Under the pieces are notes generated by a model. The model ran no database searches. It was not told the origin of the DNA and saw nothing but the letters and a program-made list of their open reading frames with translations. Shown in pieces: positions 7,739 through 15,746 of a stretch of 64,000 nt of DNA (position 1 is the stretch's first letter; the number at the start of each line of letters is the position of its first letter). A program made the position numbers and the translations under genes. Source of the stretch: Novosphingobium barchaimii LL02 (lineage in GTDB: Bacteria; Pseudomonadota; Alphaproteobacteria; Sphingomonadales; Sphingomonadaceae); contig NZ_KQ130453.1 in the NCBI RefSeq assembly GCF_001046635.1, forward strand, positions 702,040 through 766,039, written 5' to 3'.

Positions 7739-8322
7739 CGCGGCCCGGCCACGTCGATGGCCGGCATGCCGTTGAGCCGGCAATAATCGTTGACCACCTG
7801 TTCCGTCGGACCATCTTCATCCGTGCTTACGGCGTCATCGGCCACAGCTGCCGCGATCGCCGACCTGTACACGATGCTTAGTTCCGAGGCGCTCTGGATC
7901 GAAAGAACGATGTGTCGAAGCTGGATCGACCTGGTGGCGGCAGGGTACGAGAAGATGCGCGTTGCGACCGGCTCCCGCGCTTCGGGACTGAGATAGTCGC
8001 GCAGTTCCAGCATCATGTCTTCGCCGTCAATGCCGAGGAACGCGATGTCGTAGATGCCGGCTTCATCGAGGCGCGGTGCCTGGGGCGAGTGAAGACCGCT
8101 GGCATAGTCACGCGGAGGCACGATCAAGTCCCCGCGCCGAGCGGTGTGGACTCCATCGAAGACACCAAAGCCCGCGGAGATATTGCGAGCCGCGCAGAAC
8201 ACGGGAGAGTACGGCATCTCTGGCGCCGGCGGCGGCAAGTCGGGGCGAACGGCCGCCGCCATCAATGGTGAAGCGGCGATGCAGCTCGCCAGGACGACAG
8301 CGAACAACGCAGCCCGCTTCAT
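7735..8322 (-). CDS. Exported hypothetical protein (195 aa)
   Basis: The ATG at 8322 has an AGAGGA ribosome-binding site, so it is preferred over a TTG 15 bases upstream. A clear signal peptide (KRAALFAVVLASCIAASPLMA) is followed by a proline-rich segment and a soluble domain with two cysteines (FCAARN and DYCRLN). No known domain is recognised. The stop codon overlaps the start of the DUF4424 gene, so the two are translationally coupled; the Sel1-repeat gene lies 42 bases upstream. Function unknown; periplasmic location inferred from the signal. Confidence 0.65.
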   Translation of the reverse strand: MKRAALFAVVLASCIAASPLMAAAVRPDLPPPAPEMPYSPVFCAARNISAGFGVFDGVHTARRGDLIVPPRDYASGLHSPQAPRLDEAGIYDIAFLGIDGEDMMLELRDYLSPEAREPVATRIFSYPAATRSIQLRHIVLSIQSASELSIVYRSAIAAAVADDAVSTDEDGPTEQVVNDYCRLNGMPAIDVAGPR

Positions 8323-8364
8323 ACCCGATCCTCTCAATCACGTCCCTTTCCAGCTTACGCGCAT

Positions 8365-9843
8365 TCAATCAGGCATCAGGTCGGTGAGCGCACGACGGGC
8401 GTCCGCCTTGTCGGGATCTATTTCCAGCGCACGGCGGTAAGCGGCCGCAGCTTGTTCCCGGTCACGTTCGACGCCGGCTCCCGCGTTGTAGGCACGGCCG
8501 AGATTAAGGCAGCCGTCGGCATCGTCCAACTCGCAGGACTTGCGAAACAGTTCCGCGGCCCGGACCGCATCCTTGACTACGCCGCTGCCATTTTGGACCA
8601 GCGTACCCAGGTTGCCGCATGCCGAGCCATCGTCGTGCTCGCATGCTCCGATGTAGAGCGCGGCCGCCCTCTTGGGGTCTTTGCGTACGCCAAGGCCCTG
8701 GTCGTAGACCACGCCAAGGTTGTAGCAGCCGCCCGGATCTTCACCCGCGCATGCCTTCTCGAATAGCCGCTTGGCGCGCTGCTTGCTGACCGGGACGCCG
8801 GCTCCCAGCGAGTAAGCGGCGCCAAGGCTGGAGCAGCTCGCGAAGTTGCCTGCATCGCAGGCCGCATCGAAATAGCGGAAGGCCCGCACGACGTCCTTGG
8901 CGATCCCCTCGCCTTTCACCAGCGCCAGGCCGAAGTTGGCGCAATCGGAAGGCCCGCCAAGTTCACAGGCCCTGCCGAACAAGGCGGTCGCCCGCTCCGC
9001 ATTAGACGGCACGCCCTTGCCCGAATGGTAAGCGATCCCCAGGAAGGTACAGCTATCGCTGTCTCCTCCAGCGCAAGCCTTGTCATAGAAGACGGCGGCG
9101 CGCACCGGATCCTTGTCCACGCCGTCGCCTTCGGCGTAGCGGGTGCCGAGTTCGGCGCAGGAACCAACGGTTTCGCCGACGCAGGCATCCTCGAGCTGCT
9201 TGATCTCAGCCGCATCGTCATCCAGGCCTTGAACCGGCGAAGTCACGGCAACCTCCGACGATGCCTCATCGGGCAATGCTGTCTGCGCAGCAGCGGCGGG
9301 TTCTTCCTCCGACGGTACAGGCGATACGCTCTGCACCTCCCGAACAGACATCGCCTCGTGCAGATCGTGGGCGTCGTCTGGCTTGTTGCCCTGTGCGATC
9401 AGCGCCTCGGCAAAGGCGACTGCGTCGATCGCCAACGGAAAGAGGTCATTGGCGACCCGGTGCCCTTCATCGCCGCATGCAAAGCGCAGTTCCGCATCAC
9501 CCAGGGAATCGGGCGCAACCGCCTGCATCGGCATGGGCCGCGAATTGCCATCGCCGATTTCCCGGCCCTGCTCGTCGAACCGCAGCACCTCCAGGGTTTC
9601 AACACGGCGTGTGTCGCAACGGACCCGACGGTGCGACTTGGTCATGACTTCAGGCTCGCCAGGACGGATGACATACATCGCCCAATAGCTGGCGACATCC
9701 TTGCGCCGTTCGATCGACTGCGCGTCCACGTATACGACGCGGCCGGGCCCGCTGTTGACGTACCACCACTCGGATGCACCCGCAGGGACGGATGCCAACG
9801 TGACTGCAGCCGCGGCCGCCTTGAGCCAGATATAGTGTCGCAT
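8365..9843 (-). CDS. Exported Sel1-like repeat protein with disulfide-type repeats (Hcp-like) and adhesin-E-like N-domain
   Basis: The product has 492 residues from the ATG at 9843; a GTG three codons earlier is an alternative. After a signal peptide (WLKAAAAAVTLASVPAGA) comes a domain starting SEWWYVNSGPGRVVYVDA that resembles the surface-adhesin-E fold. An acidic, Ala/Pro-rich linker follows, then at least seven Sel1-like repeats of the form C..GxxxSCxxLGxxYxxGxGVxKDxxRAAxxYxxAC. Paired cysteines in nearly every repeat match the Helicobacter Hcp type, in which each repeat is held by a disulfide, consistent with the periplasm. The C-terminal segment is a TPR-like helix pair. First gene of the set reading toward the DUF4424 gene. 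Confidence 0.82.
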   Translation of the reverse strand: MRHYIWLKAAAAAVTLASVPAGASEWWYVNSGPGRVVYVDAQSIERRKDVASYWAMYVIRPGEPEVMTKSHRRVRCDTRRVETLEVLRFDEQGREIGDGNSRPMPMQAVAPDSLGDAELRFACGDEGHRVANDLFPLAIDAVAFAEALIAQGNKPDDAHDLHEAMSVREVQSVSPVPSEEEPAAAAQTALPDEASSEVAVTSPVQGLDDDAAEIKQLEDACVGETVGSCAELGTRYAEGDGVDKDPVRAAVFYDKACAGGDSDSCTFLGIAYHSGKGVPSNAERATALFGRACELGGPSDCANFGLALVKGEGIAKDVVRAFRYFDAACDAGNFASCSSLGAAYSLGAGVPVSKQRAKRLFEKACAGEDPGGCYNLGVVYDQGLGVRKDPKRAAALYIGACEHDDGSACGNLGTLVQNGSGVVKDAVRAAELFRKSCELDDADGCLNLGRAYNAGAGVERDREQAAAAYRRALEIDPDKADARRALTDLMPD

Positions 9844-9956
9844 CCGTTTCACATCACCAATGAGATCGCGTTAGCAGGCGCATCGAGGGGCAAGGAAATG
9901 TCCTTGATGATACTAATGCGTATGGACCCAACCGATCGCGCGCCAAGAAGAAAATA

Positions 9957-10154
9957 ATGAAACTATCAATGATCGACACGGCGGCCTTGCTGGTCATGGC
10001 TATGCTTGCCGGCGCAGCGCCATCCCTGGCCCAGGACGCCTTCGACGCCAAGACCGTCAGAGTGATCGACGCATTGAACTGCCGTCTCACCGCCCCCGAG
10101 TACAACGGGTTCGCTTTTTCGATCAGCGGCGAAGACGGCATAGGCGCATCCTGA
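9957..10154 (+). pseudogene. Short exported protein, probably truncated
   Basis: The 65-residue open frame has a good signal peptide (IDTAALLVMAMLAGAAPSLA, cut before QDAF) and then DAKTVRVIDALNCRLTAPEYNGF, before ending abruptly at SGEDGIGAS. Larger alphaproteobacterial exported proteins with a similar N-terminus are recalled, so this is probably a gene cut short by a frameshift. The +1 frame continues about 30 codons past the stop without a recognisable ending. It could still encode a small secreted protein. Confidence 0.4.
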
Positions 10155-10268
10155 AGGCCGCAGCGGCCGCTTGCGCATACAAGACCGGCGGAGGAAGCCA
10201 AGCTCAACGCAATGCAGCCAAACGCCTTATCTGAACCCACAGTAACACAGGGACCAATCTGTGCCGAT

Positions 10269-10292
10269 GCTGACCGGCCCAGGCCGGTCAGC
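10269..10292. terminator. Perfect 11-bp inverted repeat before corA
   Basis: GCTGACCGGCC (10269-10279) and GGCCGGTCAGC (10282-10292) are perfect complements separated by CA, followed by CTTTC. The stem is strong but the T-run is poor, so factor-independent termination is only likely, not certain. Confidence 0.5.
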
Positions 10293-10429
10293 CTTTCAGC
10301 CCAGCTTCTGCATCGGCCGCACCGGACAACCTGTTGGGAAAAGCCGGCCCGCTCCTATTTTATGAGGAGCAAATCGCCGCGACCTGCGCTTCTCTCCCGC
10401 CCTTCGAAGTTCGGCGGCGGAGTGAAATA

Positions 10430-11398
10430 ATGAGTGTGGTTGCTGCGGTTCTCTACAGAAATGGTCAGCGCGTCCGGGATATCGATGTGGCCGAAAAGGT
10501 TCATTGCCCCGACGATCGGTCGGAATTCGTATGGATCGGTCTGCTCGATCCAACGCCTAAAGACCTGCGTTCTCTACAGGAGCAGTATGGGCTGCACCCT
10601 CTCGCGGTTGAGGACGCCATCAGCGGCAAACAGATACCCAAGGTGGACGTCTACCGGGATCAGCTGTTCGTGACGGCGCGGACCGCCGAACTCGTCGGCG
10701 ACGAGATCCGTTATGGTGAAGTTTCGATCTTTGTCGGGCACAGCCACATCATCACCGTTCGCCATGGTCACGAACGCGAGTTCACCCGGTTGCGAGGCCA
10801 GCTCGAGCAAGACCCCGGAATGCTGCAGAAAGGGGTAGACTACGTCCTCCACGCAATCCTCGACTATATCGTCGACGGCTACCTCCCGATTATAGAGACG
10901 ATCGAGGAGGACACCCTGGCGATGGAGCGACGCACGGTCGACAGTTTTCTTGGACGCGACGAGGTCATCCGGATCTTCAGTCTGCGCCGAGAAATAATTC
11001 GCTTTCAGCGTGTTTTGATCCCGATGGGCGAAGTCGCCGCCAAGTTCGTCAGGGCGGAGCTGCCCTGCATCGATCAGGATGCGCGGCCTTATTTCAGCGA
11101 CGTCAATGACCACGTCCTCCGGGTCCAGGCCATGGCCGACGGGCTCAAGGAAATCCTTAACTCGGTCTTCGAATTCAGTAATCTTCTGGAGCAGCAACGT
11201 ACCGGCGCGATTACCCGCCAGCTGGCCGCATGGGCGGCCATCCTAGCCGTGCCAACCGCCATCGCCGGCATCTACGGGATGAACTTCAAGAACATGCCCG
11301 AACTCGAAACGCGTTACGGATACTACGTTGTCCTAATGATCATCAGTTGCATCTGCTTGCTACTTTACACCCGGTTCAGGAAGCTGAAATGGCTTTGA
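10430..11398 (+). CDS. corA: CorA-family divalent cation (Mg2+/Co2+) transporter
   Basis: The ATG at 10430 gives 322 residues, the usual CorA length; the frame extends 32 codons upstream but that part does not fit the family. The large N-terminal cytoplasmic funnel includes the LDPTPKDLRSLQEQYGLHPLAVEDA segment and long helices. Two C-terminal membrane helices follow, the first ending in the signature GMNFKNMPE (GMN motif near residue 283) and the second before the basic tail RFRKLKWL. The protein is expected in the inner membrane as a pentamer, taking up Mg2+ or Co2+. It stands alone; no Mg2+-sensing leader was recognised. Confidence 0.93.
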   Translation: MSVVAAVLYRNGQRVRDIDVAEKVHCPDDRSEFVWIGLLDPTPKDLRSLQEQYGLHPLAVEDAISGKQIPKVDVYRDQLFVTARTAELVGDEIRYGEVSIFVGHSHIITVRHGHEREFTRLRGQLEQDPGMLQKGVDYVLHAILDYIVDGYLPIIETIEEDTLAMERRTVDSFLGRDEVIRIFSLRREIIRFQRVLIPMGEVAAKFVRAELPCIDQDARPYFSDVNDHVLRVQAMADGLKEILNSVFEFSNLLEQQRTGAITRQLAAWAAILAVPTAIAGIYGMNFKNMPELETRYGYYVVLMIISCICLLLYTRFRKLKWL

Positions 11399-11927
11399 CC
11401 CGCACCACTTGCTAGGTATCGTCACGCGGCGGCGGGCTGGCCTTTCAAAGGTAAGCCGACCACGGCACCGAATCTCTGCTAGAGGGCAAAACGCTGCGTG
11501 GCGATTGCGCTCACTTCCACGCGTTCCGTGATCATGGCAAATCGATCAGCGCCGACTAAGACCTCAGCAGGCACTGCGCGGCAGTTCTCGGTAAAGGCCA
11601 TCCCGCGCCGGAGGCACCAGCGGTATGAAAAACCGCCCGATCGCCTCCTGCAACCTGATCGATTTCCTCAGCTTGGGAATAAGGGCTGATCGTCACGGGC
11701 TGATTAAGTAACTTGTTCCTTTCGCCTGCGCGCCACACTGGTCGCAAAGGGTTATATCCAAGCGCTAACATGTTGACACATCAGGCTTTGTAAAATTGCG
11801 CGATCGCCGCACCGGTTTACCCGGCTTGATCAGCGGGCACGAGCATTATCTGATTCGTATCACTAATTAGCGGTGAGACGCGTTCCGTGAACGGCACAGG
11901 TGCGACGCGGGACGAGTGCAAGCCGAC
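11399..11927. other. Gene-free stretch with a 13-bp direct repeat
   Basis: No convincing gene is seen; short frames on both strands have no recognisable domain. The 13-mer ACGCGTTCCGTGA occurs at 11519-11531 and again at 11878-11890, just beyond the end of the DUF3060 gene. Its meaning is unknown. Confidence 0.35.
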
Positions 11928-12266
11928 CTATTTTGCTCGCGACACGCTGTTCCCGGCACCAACAACTTTCACAATGGGTTTGCTCCCGTCCGGCGTCGTC
12001 CAGCTGACCCGATTACTTGCGCCCGTGATGCGGATGGATCCTTTGCGGGCAAGGTCGACGCGCACCCGATTGTCAGCTCCTTCAATCACCAGCTCGGCGC
12101 ATCCGCCTGTCACGATAATAGTGTTGCCGGCGCCGGTGATAGCCGCCGTCCCGCCGTCACAATCCAGGGTTGAAGTCTCGCCGGCGCCCTCGAAAGAACT
12201 CTGTGCGCTGAGGGGAACTGCCGCGATAAACGCTAAAGCAGCGACGGTGTATCTAACCAACGGCAT
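11928..12266 (-). CDS. DUF3060-domain exported protein
   Basis: The ATG at 12266 has an AAAGG ribosome-binding site six bases upstream and gives 112 residues; an ATG five codons earlier is possible. A signal peptide (YTVAALAFIAAVPLSA) precedes a short repetitive beta domain with recurring G-A-x-N-x-V/I-x-V units (ITGAGNTIIVTG, IEGADNRVRVD, ITGASNRVSW, VVGAGNSVS). This is the DUF3060 pattern, predicted to form a small beta-helix-like stack. Such proteins are secreted or periplasmic and of unknown function. The gene lies downstream of, and partly overlaps, a possible 59-codon open frame. Confidence 0.75.
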   Translation of the reverse strand: MPLVRYTVAALAFIAAVPLSAQSSFEGAGETSTLDCDGGTAAITGAGNTIIVTGGCAELVIEGADNRVRVDLARKGSIRITGASNRVSWTTPDGSKPIVKVVGAGNSVSRAK

Positions 12267-12412
12267 AAACGTCCTTTCCATCCGATATTACTGGAAGCGC
12301 CGGTTCCAATGAACCAGAGCCTCTTAACGCCAGCCATATCTTCTGCTTCTGCGGCCCGCTCGATGACAAAAGCCGCGGCCTCGCGCCGGGTTCCGTCCAC
12401 CACCGGTCTCAT
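12233..12412 (-). CDS. Possible small protein (59 aa) with strong ribosome-binding site
   Basis: The ATG at 12412 is preceded by AAGGAGG at good spacing, one of the strongest Shine-Dalgarno sites in the window. The product starts MRPVVDGTRREAAAFVIERA and is charged and helical at the N-terminus. Its 3' end overlaps the first codons of the DUF3060 gene in another frame by about 34 bases. It may be a leader peptide, a real small gene or the start of a decayed gene. No family is recognised. Confidence 0.35.
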   Translation of the reverse strand: MRPVVDGTRREAAAFVIERAAEAEDMAGVKRLWFIGTGASSNIGWKGRLCRWLDTPSLL

Positions 12413-12700
12413 GTGGCCGCCTCCTTGCTATTCGAGAAAAATCTCGCCGTCTCCGACTAATTTGGATGCTTTATTTTCTTGAGCGCCTGGCATTTAATGG
12501 CCCGATGCGCCCCAAAGTAACGGAAAACTGCTGCCTCGCTTCCTCGAGCATATGGGCGGTATCGTGCCGATGCCAATTCACATGCGTAAAACGCGCTCCT
12601 CGCGCAGTGTGAGCGAATTAAGCGCGCGCGTAATGCAGGAACTTCGCCAAGGCTCGGAGCGCGAAAGACGGCCAAGAGGGTGCGACGCTTATCGCACTGC

Positions 12701-13108
12701 CTAATCCTGTACCTTCGCCAGCAATCCAATCAAAAGCGGGCCAAGTCGACGGATCTCTTCTTGATGTGTGGCGCTCAAGGCTGCCAGTGTCTGATGGCCA
12801 CCTTCTGTCAAATTCAGCACTGCCTGCCGCTTGTCCCCGTCAGAGCGGCCCCGCTTCACAAAGTCGAGGGCGACGAGCCGGTTGACCAGCCCCGTCGCGC
12901 TGTGGGGCTTCACAATAAGGCGCTCCGCCACATAGCCGATCGTAGCCGTACCGGCCGGAGCCGCACGGATCACCAGCAGAGCCTGATGCTGCTGCGGCGT
13001 CAGGCCGCATTCCTCGGCTTTTTGCTCGCTGAATGTCTGGAACTGCCGCAACGAGAAGCGGAACTCTGCAAGGGCCTGATAATCGGCGTCAGTCAAACGG
13101 GAAGGCAT
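12701..13108 (-). CDS. MarR-family transcriptional regulator
   Basis: A protein of 135 residues with the MarR winged-helix layout: an N-terminal dimer helix, the GLTPQQHQALLVIRA helix, ATIGYVAERLIVKPHSATGLVNRLVALDFV as recognition region, and the wing RGRSDGDKRQAVLNLTEGG with the conserved D-R. MarR dimers bind palindromes and respond to phenolics, oxidants or metals. The gene is divergent from the CLC gene, and a perfect 21-bp palindrome sits between them (13150-13170), so it probably controls itself and the CLC gene. About 290 bases beyond its 3' end hold nothing recognised. Confidence 0.9.
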   Translation of the reverse strand: MPSRLTDADYQALAEFRFSLRQFQTFSEQKAEECGLTPQQHQALLVIRAAPAGTATIGYVAERLIVKPHSATGLVNRLVALDFVKRGRSDGDKRQAVLNLTEGGHQTLAALSATHQEEIRRLGPLLIGLLAKVQD

Positions 13109-13149
13109 CAGTCCAGTCGCAGGGACAAGATGTGAGAGTCAATCTTGAT

Positions 13150-13170
13150 ATATATCGTAGTACGATATAT
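13150..13170. promoter_or_regulatory. Perfect palindrome, likely MarR operator
   Basis: Arms ATATATCGTA (13150-13159) and TACGATATAT (13161-13170) flank a single G. It lies in the 97-bp divergent spacer, 41 bp from the marR start and 36 bp from the clc start, overlapping AT-rich sequence that would hold the promoters. Location and symmetry fit a MarR dimer site. Confidence 0.75.
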
Positions 13171-13205
13171 TTGACACCATCTGCCACTGGTGACGAGTTG
13201 CCTTT

Positions 13206-14984
13206 ATGACCTTTCCCGCGTTCCTTCGGCGCTCCCGCCCACTTGCCGACCATAGCGCAGACACACGCATGCTTCTGTTGGCGGCCGCTGCGCTGGTTAT
13301 CGGAACCGGCGGGGCACTCGGGGCTTGGGTACTTATCAAGTCTATTGCCGTTGCCACTAACTTGTTCTGGTTTGGGCGCCTTTCCGCGTCGCCAGCGGCC
13401 ATAACCGATAACGCGCTGGGGCTCTGGCTTGTTGCGGTGCCAATACTTGGTAGCCTGATTGTCGGCCTGATGGCGCGGTTTGGCTCTGACAAAATCCGAG
13501 GCCACGGCATTCCAGAAGCAATCGAGGCCATCCTCTACGGGGAGAGTCGGCTCTCGCTAAAGGTTGCGCTGCTCAAACCGCTTTCCTCCGCGATTTCCAT
13601 AGGCAGCGGAGGGCCATTCGGCGCGGAAGGCCCGATCATCATGACTGGCGGGGCGATCGGATCGCTTTTTGCGCAGGCGTTCCACTTGAGCGCTGCAGAG
13701 CGCAAAAGCCTCCTCGTGACCGGTGCGGCAGCGGGCATGACGGCAATCTTCGGTACGCCCATTGCAGCCATCCTACTCGCCATCGAGGTCCTGCTTTTCG
13801 AGTGGAAACCACGCAGCTTTGTGCCGGTTGTCGTAGGCGTGCTGACTGCTTGGCTCTGGCGCCCCTTCCTTATCGACGTCGGGCCGCTTTTTCCGGCGCA
13901 TCATAGCCTGGCTCTGGACGCCGAGGTCCTTGGCATCGCCCTCATTGTCGGCATCCTGACCGGTAGCCAGGCAGCCCTGCTCTCCAGCCTTTTGTACAAA
14001 GTCGAGGACCAGTTTGTACGGCTGCCGCTTCACTGGATGTGGTGGCCGGCAGTGGGCGGTCTGGCCGTAGGCACTGGCGGTCTTGTCGACGCGCATGTGC
14101 TCGGCGCCGGCTACGACAGCATCCAGGGCCTCCTCAGCGGTTCCCTGCCACTGCGGGCGGCGATCGCACTGCTGGTAATCAAGGCGGCCGTCTGGTTGGT
14201 CGCGCTGGGCTCGGGCACCTCTGGAGGCGTGCTGGCGCCGTTGCTGCTGCTGGGGGGCTCGCTCGGATACCTCTTGGGCCAGCTTCTCCCGGGCGGCAGC
14301 GCACTTTGGGCATTGGCGGGCATGGCAGGCATTCTCAGCGGCGCGATGCGTGCGCCTCTTATGGCCGCTCTCTTTGCCGTTGAGCTGACCGGTGATTTCA
14401 CGATGCTTCCCCTCACCCTTGCAGCCTCCGTCGGAGCCTATGCCGTCAGCGTTCTCGTCATGCCCCGGTCCATCCTCACGGAAAAGATCGCACGGCGCGG
14501 GCGGCATATCCTCCAAGAGTACACTGTCGATCCATTTGAGTTTCTACAAGCCTCACAGGTGATGACCGAGGGGCCGGAGACGCTGTCAGAAAAGATGACC
14601 GTCGCAGAGGCCATCGCTTTCTTCGGCGGCCAAGCGCGGCATCGTAGCTACCCCGTCGTCAATCACGAAGGAGCACTGCGAGGTCTGGTGTCCCGTTCCG
14701 ATGTTCTTTGCTGGCGCGTGGGTGTATTTAGGGATGACGTCACGCTTGCCCAAGTCCTTGAAGACGTGTCGCAATCCCAGGGCAGTCCAAATGATCCGAT
14801 TGCCCGCCTTGCGGATCTGATGGTCGAGACAGGAGTGGGGCGCATCCCTATTGTCGAGCCGGTATCCGGCAAGGTTGTGGGGATCCTTACGCGGCATGAC
14901 CTGTTGAAGATCAGACATGTCCACCGTGGATCTGAGGTTACCCGCAGCCGCGGCGCACCGCCGCTTCATAAGCAGGTGCAGTAG
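13206..14984 (+). CDS. clcA: CLC-family chloride channel / Cl-/H+ antiporter with C-terminal CBS pair
   Basis: A protein of 592 residues. The membrane part (about 20-430) carries the ion-binding loops GHGIPEA (99-105), GPFGAEGP with the gating glutamate E141, and GSGTSGGVLAP. The gating Glu argues for a coupled or gated CLC. Two CBS domains follow (about 455-580), with MTEGPETLSEKMTVAEAI and the second pair ending VVGILTRHDLLKIR; these may bind adenine nucleotides. It acts in the inner membrane on chloride or, in some branches, fluoride or nitrate. Divergent from a MarR regulator with a shared palindrome. No strong Shine-Dalgarno precedes the ATG. Confidence 0.9.
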   Translation: MTFPAFLRRSRPLADHSADTRMLLLAAAALVIGTGGALGAWVLIKSIAVATNLFWFGRLSASPAAITDNALGLWLVAVPILGSLIVGLMARFGSDKIRGHGIPEAIEAILYGESRLSLKVALLKPLSSAISIGSGGPFGAEGPIIMTGGAIGSLFAQAFHLSAAERKSLLVTGAAAGMTAIFGTPIAAILLAIEVLLFEWKPRSFVPVVVGVLTAWLWRPFLIDVGPLFPAHHSLALDAEVLGIALIVGILTGSQAALLSSLLYKVEDQFVRLPLHWMWWPAVGGLAVGTGGLVDAHVLGAGYDSIQGLLSGSLPLRAAIALLVIKAAVWLVALGSGTSGGVLAPLLLLGGSLGYLLGQLLPGGSALWALAGMAGILSGAMRAPLMAALFAVELTGDFTMLPLTLAASVGAYAVSVLVMPRSILTEKIARRGRHILQEYTVDPFEFLQASQVMTEGPETLSEKMTVAEAIAFFGGQARHRSYPVVNHEGALRGLVSRSDVLCWRVGVFRDDVTLAQVLEDVSQSQGSPNDPIARLADLMVETGVGRIPIVEPVSGKVVGILTRHDLLKIRHVHRGSEVTRSRGAPPLHKQVQ

Positions 14985-15479
14985 CGCTGCGTGCCGAAAA
15001 GCAGTTCTAAAAATTCTAGCCGGCGTAGTTCAATTTGACAAACAGGCGCTTTTCCCGCCGCTCGCCTATCCAACGGTGATAACGGCATTCCTGCAGATCG
15101 CGCGTGCGACCGGCTTACTTGGCGAGCCGGTATCACGAGGAGCGAGGATCCACGATCTTGGTCCTATCTTCCCGGTCCGTTCCCTCGAGCGATGCGGGTA
15201 GCCATGTCCGCAGGCTGCGGATCAGGTTGAGAGCCAAACTGTTCCAGCCAGCTACCGTTGCCTGGGCTCTCGTCGTGGTGACGAACGCGTGCATTGTCCC
15301 ATGCAGCCCATCAGGTGGTGGACGGATGCAAAGGCAACTGCAATCCCAAATACGGTCTTGGACCAGATGCTATTATCAGATCGGATCATCGCAAATGAGG
15401 TGTAAATGGCCGTTCGGGAGTTGGAGAATTCGCCGGATATCGATATGAAGCCCTTCAAGCAAACTCGCAGGTGAACGTG
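14985..15479. other. Gene-free stretch after clcA
   Basis: No domain is recognisable in the short frames on either strand. No clear terminator hairpin with a T-run was found directly after the clcA stop. Base composition is more AT-rich than the flanking genes, as is usual for intergenic DNA. Confidence 0.35.
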
Positions 15480-15653
15480 ATGCGTAAGCTAATCCCGCTT
15501 CTGGTAGTGGCTGCTATAATCGCAGTGTTGGCGTTCTGGCATGGAGCAACTGGATCCCCCGTATCAAGGGCCGCGCTTTATCTCTTGCCGGTACTTTTAG
15601 CCATGCAATTCGTTGTTCGCTCGTTCCGGAGAGTACATTCTAATCAGCCCTGA
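15480..15653 (+). CDS. Possible small membrane protein (57 aa)
   Basis: From ATG at 15480 the frame encodes two hydrophobic segments (KLIPLLVVAAIIAVLAFW and AALYLLPVLLAMQFVV) joined by a short polar loop and ending in a basic tail with RSFRRVHSNQP. The hairpin topology is plausible for a small inner-membrane protein. The ribosome-binding site is weak (AGGTG) and no relatives are recalled, so it may be chance. Confidence 0.4.
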   Translation: MRKLIPLLVVAAIIAVLAFWHGATGSPVSRAALYLLPVLLAMQFVVRSFRRVHSNQP

Positions 15654-15746
15654 ACCAGTTTTCCTGGAAGGGATGCGAGGCTCAATTGTCCGCTCGGCCG
15701 CTGACCTCAGCCTCCAAACTTTCGAAGAGGACGGCACCACCTCACT

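Noticed and set aside
12457-12700. Minus-strand frame downstream of the MarR gene
   Set aside because: Cysteine- and arginine-rich product, no ribosome-binding site and no recognised domain.
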